Origin: Antitrichia curtipendula
Lineage: Eukaryota > Streptophyta > Bryopsida > Hypnales > Leucodontaceae
DNA length: 64,000 bases
Direction: 5' to 3'
Assembly: GCA_951230915.1 (NCBI GenBank)
Contig: OX579639.1
Coordinates: 4,092,001-4,156,000, forward strand
The notes below the pieces were generated by a model, which was given only the letters and a program-made list of their open reading frames with translations, made no database searches and was not told the DNA's origin. Made by a program: the position numbers and the translations under genes. Of this stretch, positions 55,948 to 64,000 are shown in pieces (within the stretch, counting starts at the first letter, position 1; each line of letters opens with the position of its first letter).

Positions 55948-56311
55948 CCAGGGCGGAAGGGGCCAGTACGTGTCACCACCAGGGTTGGCTGAGAACGGAG
56001 TGCAGTGGCTGAGAGCGGAGTAGGTTTGGTCTGGAGTGAAGTCCAGAGAGTCCAGGGGTTGGAAATCCAAAGTCCCCAAAGTCGATTACCCACAAAATTT
56101 CCATAAGCTAAGGCGGTTGTTGCCACGCTACCAACTTTTTGCAAATTTTGGAAAATTTGAACACCAAGGATTTTGAACTAACATTCGCCTCGGTTTTTAG
56201 ATCTCTCAAAACACCATCGCCAAGAATTCAACAACAACAACATCATAAGAAGTGAAAGAAAGCGAGATCATAAGAAGGTTAACAAGGGAGGACGAAGAAT
56301 AAAGGAGTTAA

Positions 56312-56492
56312 GGTTAGTATCTTACTATTGAAATTTGAATTGTTTTGATTCTTCTATTCTTTTCATTAGTATCTCACTATTGAAATTTGGATTGTTTTGA
56401 TTATTCTATTCTTTTCGTTAGTATCTTACTATTGAACTTTGGATTGTATTGATTATTCTATTCTTTTCGTTAGCATCTTACTATTGACGTTA
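56312..56492. repeat. 53-bp tandem repeat, 3.4 units
   Basis: Unit contains TTAGTATCTTACTATTGAAA, then TTGTTTTGATTATTCTATTC. It lies within the 6.1-kb LTR-type insertion. Confidence 0.8.
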
Positions 56493-58125
56493 GATTGTTT
56501 GGATTGCAAAATTCCTTTTACTATTCATCGATAGATTTGTTTTGATTATTTTAAGCTTATTACTATTCATTCGGTTGATTTTAGTTATTAATTAGGATTC
56601 CAAAGACAAATTAGTTGTTGTTTTGTTGTTTGGGTTTTGTTTTATTAGGCCTAATAAGCCAAATAGATACAAACAAACACCAACTAATATCTTGGAATAT
56701 TTAACAAAATAACGATTAAACAATTGGCAATCGAATAAACTACTATTCATTGAAAACTTGGAAAAAATGAATTAAATTTATCATTTAATTTAATTTCCTA
56801 AAATCAAAGGATCAATTTTAAATTGCCAAAACTAACAAACTTGGACCTTTTAGATAGGTTTAGAAACAATAATACTAAGATTTCTTCCAAATACATGAAA
56901 GACAATGGAGAATTTCGAGGAGACGGTTATGATGGTGTTTTGCGATGATGGGACGATCGACATTCTCGATACTGAGGTATGAATTTCAAAACTTTTCTTT
57001 TGTTTTCTCTTTTGCTTTCATTCTTTAAAAATTAGATTAGAAAACTAAAACTAACAAAATTAGGAATCCGATAGCTAGTTAGAATTTAAAATCATTGGAA
57101 AACCTTAAAAAACTTAACTATAACCGTGAAAGTAATAATTAGATTAACTTTGAGTGAATTTGGAAATCAAAATAGTAATTTCATCCAAAGGAATTTCAAA
57201 AGAAATCTAATGTAATTTAGGGATCTAGAAAATATTAGAATAATTGGGGAAATTAAACCCTAATTTATCCTTTAAATTCTACACAAAACTTATTGAAACC
57301 GAATTCCATCCAATTGAGGGGAATTTTCATTTATTCATAAGTTTTTACCTAGAAGTCCAAAATTCTTACTTTTTACCATTATAAAAAATTAATTCATCAC
57401 TTTACCCATAAAAACCATAAAACTATAGAAAATTACTAAAATTAGAATAATAACTTAGAATTAGGCTTAATTAAAGAACAATTAGGAATATTCTCAAGGA
57501 ACAACTAGGGAATCTTTGGAAACCATAATCTTTTAGAGAATCTTTTAGAGAATCTTTTTAAGATTCCAAATTCACCTTTTATTTTTAAAAACTACTTTAA
57601 TTTGAAAAAATAAAAGTGTGGGTAAAGATTGGGCCTAAATTTGGATGAAAATTCCGAAACTAGATTAAAATTAGGTTTTTTTCTCAAAATTCCATTAGTT
57701 AACTTAATCAACCTTTTAACCCTGAAATTTAGATTTATTTCACATTATTTTGCTATTTTTAGTTGACGGATGAAGTTTTTAGGATAGAATTAAGGGCCGG
57801 ATTTCATCCACGCATAACTTTTGCTAGGAATATCAGAATCCAGCTTGCTTTACCATTTCGGAAAGGGCAAATTGTATTCTTTGATTTAGATTAGGTAGAA
57901 TTTTAGTTTAGTTAGAAGTTTAATCGCATTTAATTAACCCTTAACAACCATTATTTCTTAACTATTAGTGTGTTTTGAAGCATTTAAATTAGGTAAAATC
58001 AACATAACAAAGTGTCCATTGCTTGGAAGGCCAAAGAACACTACGTTTCATTTCATCCCCTAGAGATTACTATTTATGCCGCTAGAATCCGTGTGCACGT
58101 TTTACCTCTGAAGGGGGGAGATTAA

Positions 58126-59060
58126 CCCCTAAAGGACCAAACATTGTTTTTTGACAACATAGCGATTTTGGGCAGCTCACTATGATCGGAATTTTTCTTT
58201 TTTTTCTTTGAAATTTTCACATAAGATGTGCCCGAAAAGTAGCTTTAAGGTCCAACAATTTTCGTAACTTTTGACTATGTGCTTAAAAAGTTATTGCATG
58301 ATATGTCATTTTCATTGTTCGGCGGGCAGCCGGGGCAGCAAAAAAAACTTCTTTAAAAATCACTTTTAAGACAAACTAAAATTTGAAATTGGTTCTTTAG
58401 ATTTATATGTACGTGGGAGGCTTTGAATCATTCCATTCCGATTAATGAGTCAAAAGTTACGAGGATTCTTAGTTTGAGGGTAGTTATGGAATCTCTACTC
58501 TAAAATAAATTTTGAAGTCCTTTATTTAACTCGATTTTCAATATTTTTGAAAAAAAATAAAAACATTGGGTGTAGATTGTTTATTACAACATTACAATCA
58601 TTGGGATTGGCATTTTTCAATTTCATAAATAAATTCTTGACAATTTAGTGCTTTGAAACATTCTCTACCTCTTCCTACTTACTATTTTTTTCCTATATGT
58701 TGTACAATTCCAAATGATCTGAAATTTTTCAAGCATGTAGCCAACTTGCCTTGAAGAATAAATCCAAAGAGTAACTATCATTTTGGACATTTTTTCATAC
58801 AAATGTGACCTTGTGGAGGGCAGCTGCCCGTTTTTTCGCAGGGACAAAAAATGGATTTTTGTCAATTCAATCGCTATTATCTTGCAATCCACTTGGTGGA
58901 AAATTCTGAAATTTTTTCCACATTTTCTTAAACAAGTTTACTACAAGATCCTACGGCTACAAGTGTCCAAAAATGTTTTTTTTCTAAAATTTGGCACTAG
59001 TATTAGAAATGGCAGTTCTGGAGCGATTTTGGTGAAAACATAGTCAAAAACCTTTAGGGG
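58126..59060 (+). mobile_element. TTAA-flanked (piggyBac-like) element nested in the LTR-type insertion
   Basis: Bounded by TTAA (58122-58125, 59061-59064), with ends CCCCTAAAGGACCAAAC and, inverted, CCCCTAAAGG. Collinear with 18874-19803. It lies only 10 bp inside the right end of the host element, so it inserted after that element and is among the youngest insertions here. Non-coding. Confidence 0.82.
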
Positions 59061-59709
59061 TTAAAACACTCACAATGACCTCATGGAATTTTTTGGATAC
59101 TTTATAGACAATGTAATCCTCTAGTTGCATCTTTCTTGACTCATATGGTAGAATGTTTTACAACATGTAAAATATAGAGAAAGTATTAGTGGTTCTGTGC
59201 AAATATAACTGCTTGCATTTAAATATAGACATTGGATGATTTCATAGATACTTTATAAGTATGTATGTTCAATGATCTAATATGTAGAAAGAAAACTAGA
59301 TGTAAAGATAGCCTTTTTGCCTTGTCAAAAAACACATATGCTTGGCTTGCAGTATATAGGAAGCAATAAGCTTTGCATGAGGATAAGCAAATCAATTAGA
59401 AATTAAAGTGAGATGCAAGCTGAAAATTAGACAAGTTCCTACAAGACAAGTCTTTGAACAAGAAGATAATTAAATAACTACCCAATACTCTGAGTTGTTC
59501 TAGAGCAGGATTTTCATTGTGTTCTCATTTTTTCCCTTCATTCTCTAATTTAGTTTCCATTCTTTTTTGAATTTTCTTTCTTTTACATTCCATTGTTTAG
59601 TCATGGCTTTTATAATTTTTCATTCTATTATTTATTTTCCATTTTTTTCTATTTTTTTGGAAGATGCCTTCCAACATTTATATATAATTTTTCTTAAGTA
59701 ATGGTCACT

Positions 59710-59900
59710 CCATTAGATTGGTGTATATTTGTGAGAGGTCCATGAGACTTGGATGTCGTGGCCCGGGTTCAAATCCCATGAGGTCTCAAATTATGCCGTT
59801 GAATGCGATCTCTATAATGAGCTCATAGCAAACCATTGACGTAAAGTAGTGTTAGTAGAGGCTAGGTTATACCCACTTTTATTTTTGTGAGTCTTATTTG
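59710..59900 (+). repeat. Copy-B ortholog of the possible SINE-like segment
   Basis: GGTTCAAATCC at 59766-59776 within GGCCCGGGTTCAAATCCCAT; otherwise as in copy A 11480-11690. Confidence 0.3.
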
Positions 59901-61945
59901 CTTAATATATTATATTAAGTTCTCAAAATAGTTTATAAGTGGCTAGACATGAGAAATGTAGTGGATAAGTGAATGTTGAACCATGTACCATGATTTTTAT
60001 TTTTCCTCCCACTAAAAATGGCAATTGATAGGCCATGGAAAAAAATTCTTAAAGTCTACGGTGATAGGGGTAGTGGTCATAGGTTCCAAAATTTATTAAA
60101 AATAATAAGTTCTGTTACATTTAAAAAAAAATCCAAAAAGAAAAATTTGATAAAAAAATTACAAAAAAATACTTCAAGGATCCACGCTCATAGCTCACAA
60201 GCTTGCAGTCCCAAGTTCAGACGCTACCAATGTTGGCTATTAAGCGGGACTACTAAGTTAAAAGACTTGGCAATCTCACTTTGAATGAATATTTCAATGG
60301 GTGTTTCCTTGGAATTCTTCATCTATTTGATAGAAGCTTAAGTTAGAGCTTGATTATTGGAAAAGTTTGGGAAAGGGATAAGGAGTGAATAAAATGTAGA
60401 CTTCAACCCCAAGTGGACCAATAAAGGTGGATAAGCCTTGGAGCTTTTTGCATGCATCCATTGAATGTTAGCTACACACTTAGTTTGGTTCTAATAATAC
60501 ACTAAAGTGAAGCCAAGACCAAAGACTTCCCACACACAAGTCATAGTGCGTCAAAGAAGAGCATTTAGACAAGAAAGTAGGAACTAACATGACTTGAAAC
60601 ATAGTTGTGATTTTTGCAAGTGTTTATTGCCAAAGGATTGTAAGCGCAGCTACTGAACACCTCTAGTATGAATTGGTGAGGCATCACAATAACCCATTTC
60701 ATTTCAAGGACTAGAGGCTAAGGTTTATTGGAACATGGTGATTGCCAAGTTGTTTGAAATATTTAAATATTGTCGTGTGCAAGGATGTGGTAATTGAGGG
60801 GATATTTTTTATTTTAGAATAAATCTTTGTCTTTTTATAAGTTGCACCGGTGCATGTTTCACATTTGCAATTCTTGATGATTTTTAATGTGAAACATCAA
60901 TTTTATAGTAGAGGTTGTTCCAAACACTTGTCCTCACTCTCCAAATTTGTCATGAAATATTTTGAGGAATCTTCCACTATCTATGATTTTGTGACTTGAG
61001 TTGTATTGAATGAAAAATATTAGTTGCTTTGTGATGCTTATAGAAAAAATTTCAATTATGTATCCTTCAATATTAAGATAGTCTTGAAAAGATTTTAAGA
61101 AAAATTTCAATTTTTCTATTTCTAATGTTTGCAATTTTTGATGATATACATGATTTATGTCATGATTATTTTATTCAAAATCTTTTCAAACATCTATTAT
61201 CATTCTCAAAGATAGTATTAAATTTTTTTTAAGGAATTAGTCACTCTTTATTTTTTTAATATTAGTGGTATTTGACAACATATATCAACCATATGATGAA
61301 GTTCTTTGATTTAAACCAATCAAGCATCTATCTTTACTCTCCAAGATAGTGTTGATAAATTGATGCTAAGGAATATTTCAATCCCTTATTATTTTTTATG
61401 TTATTAATACTTGAAGAAAATGAACCATGTAGTAGACTTTGATAAGAGCTTTTTCAAAAATTATTTTCAATCTCTAAAATAATATTTAAAAATTACTAAT
61501 AGAAACTTTCAATTTTTGCTTTATTAATGTTAAGCAAAATTCAATGATAAACATCAATTTCATAGAGAAATTTATAAAGCACTCTTCACACATTGTTCTA
61601 ACATTCCAAGGTAGTGTTGAAAGGTTTATAGAGAATATTTGTTTTCTATTGAATGATAAAATTTAAACCCTAAAGTGTTAAGGCCATTTTTCTATTAGAA
61701 ACCATTCAAAATTGCCACTTTTGAACTTGTTGTGTTCATCCTTGAAATTAGATTAAAAGAAAATCTAACTATAAAATATGATACTATTCTTCTCTGTAAG
61801 TTTGTTGAAAATTTTGTTGTTATTTTTAACCATATAGATTGAAAGATTTTAGCATTCAAAATAAATAAATAAAGTTTTAAAAAAAAGATGCTATGATTTG
61901 GTCACTGAAGGATTTAGGTATCACGTGTTTGCAAACATTCCTACT

Positions 61946-64000
61946 CCAGACATTGAAGAAAAAAGCACAGGTAACATGGAGAACACAATACCATCTACAA
62001 GTCCAGAGACACCACCACCAAGCACAAATCTGTAGATACCACCACTATCACAAGCGTAAGCTCTAATGCATGAATGATGGTTTTCCAAGGCCAACTGGAG
62101 AAAGAGCCCTAATTTTTGCATGTCCTCCTAAAGTTGAAATGCATGAAAGAGGCATTGGAACTTCATCATCAAGAGTCAATTCTTCATGTCAGAGAACTCC
62201 AGGCAAAGAGTTCCCCATGAGTCCCCCTCTTCATTTGCCTCTCCTTCAAGTGTCTCTCTTTTCAATTCCTTATCTTTTGAATCCCTCTACTTTAACCCTA
62301 TTTCAACTCTTACCTTGCCTACCTCCACCTCACATGCCGTACTATCACATGTTGTTCCCTCAGTAGCTTCTACCTCACGTGCAACATTGCACAATATATC
62401 AGTTGTACTTTTTTAGTCATTCCTAAATTCCAATGGCACACAGTGGCCAAATATTAGAGTGCCTTCCATTACTCAATGGCCAACTGATTCACAAACCGTG
62501 GGGGAAAATCTACCTAACTCAAAGAAGTCAACAAGTGTGAACTATCCTCAGCATTTTCTTAGGGATAGTGGTGTGTGTACGGTTAAGTGAACCATTTTTC
62601 ATGTCATAGTGTTTTTTTAGCAAGACTTTTGCATTGCAAGCCACATTGTAGATAATTCATTGTACCATTGTAGCTATAAATTTGAACATACATTCTCAAC
62701 TTAAATGCAAAGGCAACTATGTAATTATTTAGAAAACCTCTTATTTAAATAAAGAAATATGGACTTTTAAAGTTGCAAATTGGATTTTTAAAACTCCATG
62801 GAGCATTTTATAAGAGTCTTTTTCAATGAAGAAAACATTCTTGTCATTGTATTAGTAATTCATTATGTGTTGTAATTTGCATTGAGGCACCTAAAAATTA
62901 TATTGCTTTATTTAATATTGATCTTAAAATAGTAGTTATAGACTTTTGAAAGGGTTGAATTGAATAATATTTTCAAAAGTTAATAGAAGAATCTAAACAA
63001 TGTGTTTTTTCTCAAAAGAATTTGGAATCCTAAATGTTACTAGAAATTGCAGATGGGATTTAAATCAACATTGAAGATTGGAAAAATATTGAACCGTTGG
63101 CTTTTCCAAGATTCAGGGTACTAGAAGCAATGGATGATGTCGCTAGCATTTTGGCGGGACACATTGTAGGGGTTCTAAAAGGATCTTCTTCAATGCTTAT
63201 CCTACACCACCATGTGTCTCTCTTTGGATTATTGGGTTCATTTTCCTTATGCAAAGTTTTTCTAGCTAGCCTGATAGTGAGTTATATGGATATGGACTTC
63301 CGCTACATTTGGTCCACTCAACCATGCAAACACCCAACGTAGAGTTCTATGTAGTTGAGAATTTTAGAAGACTACTCCATTATCAAGACACACTTGGTGA
63401 TGTTGTTAGTAGATAATTTTTTAAGCAAACCAAAAAATAAGAAGGGTAGGAGCAGAGAAAGTCTATAAATTAGAGCCATATGTTCAAGAAGTAGGCTTAG
63501 TTTATGGGAAATTAAATGCCAAGACTGTGGTAGTATACTTATCAATACCATAAAGACACACATTGCAACTATCCATATTACAAACGCATCCGGTGCAGTT
63601 GCCCTCACGTGTCGAGATGTCTCCAAAGCAAACGCTTCTATAGCAGCTTCCACCATTGGAGACACCTCCAGTACAACTACTTCCATCACATGAACTCCCA
63701 TTTGAGATGCTTCTATTGCCATTGTCTTTGTTTGAGATACCTCTACCATTGTTGCCCCCATCTCAAATGCCATCATCATCAATGATTGACCTAACTTTGT
63801 CGAGTTTTAAAGGTTATAGGAATGCAAATGAAAACAACCTAGATTTTTTTCCAATGAGTGGATACGTCTGTAAGAGGCATATTTTGTAGCTTTAGAAAGG
63901 AAGAACAAAAAGACGTGTGATTCAACCATTCAAGAGTGCAAAGATATGGAGATGAGTAGTTTGTTTTGGAAGTCCTTCAGTGAATTGAAATAGAGGTATT
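61946..64000. other. Unique flank right of copy B; possible gene remnants
   Basis: Outside the duplication. Plus-strand frame 62186-62416 encodes a Ser/Thr/Pro-rich peptide. It continues after a single TAG (62414-62416) for another 56 codons to about 62588, with a donor-like GTTAAGTG at 62580, so it may be a nonsense-broken exon. The segment 63060-63342 has a second exon-like frame (EAMDDVASILAGHIVGVLKG). The segment 63590-63790 contains imperfect repeats around CCCATTTGAGATGCTTC that hold the minus strand open. No domain is recognised in any of these. Confidence 0.25.

Larger units (their letters stand above)
52958..59074 (+). mobile_element. LTR-type insertion without coding capacity (probable solo LTR or non-autonomous element), 6.1 kb
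   Basis: Starts TGTGAG and ends CTCACA, flanked by a 5-bp duplication ATGAC (52953-52957, 59075-59079). Copy A at about 10853-10862 has the unoccupied site. TG...CA ends with a 5-bp duplication are characteristic of LTR retroelements. A TATA box (TATAAAAG, 54529-54536) fits an LTR promoter. I find no second copy of the first kilobase within the insertion, no primer-binding site and no gag or pol reading frame, so a single very long LTR (about 5.2 kb without the nested element) or a large derivative is likely. It contains the minisatellites at 55762-55947 and 56312-56492. Confidence 0.65.
39342..61945 (+). repeat. Segmental duplication, copy B
   Basis: Same orientation as copy A. Longer than A because of the insertions at 39774-43365, 51743-52159 and 52958-59074 and the B-only segments 47203-47890 and 49860-50194. 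The left limit is uncertain: the element crossing it may also exist upstream of this window in copy A. Spacers within it (44965-47202, 47891-49859, 50195-51738, 59900-61945) hold no supported gene. Confidence 0.9.

Noticed and set aside
55738..56144. Minus-strand frames of 113 and 128 codons (ALVARSV repeats)
   Set aside because: Produced by the 21-bp minisatellite, which keeps several frames open on both strands.
52958..59074. Complete LTR retrotransposon or endogenous viral copy
   Set aside because: No second LTR, primer-binding site, reverse transcriptase, integrase or capsid-like frame is visible.

Overview
The window reads as nuclear DNA of a land plant, most probably a moss. It is strongly AT-rich, has short GT-AG introns, is crowded with small DNA transposons, and its one clearly intact gene is a protein kinase-NB-ARC-LRR protein, an architecture (PNL) known mainly from mosses. 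No bacterial features were found: no operons, CRISPR arrays or rRNA/tRNA genes. The species cannot be fixed from sequence alone.

Layout: a direct segmental duplication frames everything. Copy A fills 1-13717 and runs off the left edge. Copy B starts near 39342 and ends near 61945, a period of about 39.3 kb. Between them lie repeat-rich DNA (13718-26890), the immune receptor gene (26892-33275, four exons, deduced 1857 aa), a decayed leucine-rich-repeat tail (33276-36026), and about 3 kb of unrecognised DNA. The receptor reads, in order: a hydrophobic N-terminal stretch, a helical domain suggestive of a HeLo/RPW8-type four-helix bundle, a TKL-type kinase with unusual HLD and DYD motifs, a TNL-lineage NB-ARC, and about 33 near-identical 24-residue LRRs. 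The LRR frame continues beyond the stop, interrupted by two TTG-to-TAG changes, two single-base losses and a MITE.

Comparing copy A with copy B dates the insertions. Shared by both, hence older than the duplication: a 133-bp CACTA-like palindrome and one hAT-like MITE. Only in A: a 1.09-kb CACTA-like element, a TTAA-flanked element and a second hAT-like MITE. Only in B: a 3.6-kb hAT-like element carrying host gene pieces (39774-43365), a TTAA-flanked element, and a 6.1-kb TG...CA element with a 5-bp target duplication (52958-59074), itself holding a nested TTAA element. In most cases the other copy preserves the unoccupied target site.

The 3.6-kb element is a Pack-type transposon. It holds a 182-codon ORF of unknown function, a complete in-frame internal exon of ribosomal protein uS8 (RPS15A), and two exons of a crooked-neck-like splicing factor, one with a nonsense mutation, all in the same orientation. 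Outside the receptor and this element nothing supports an intact protein gene; most long open frames elsewhere are chance or lie in repeats.
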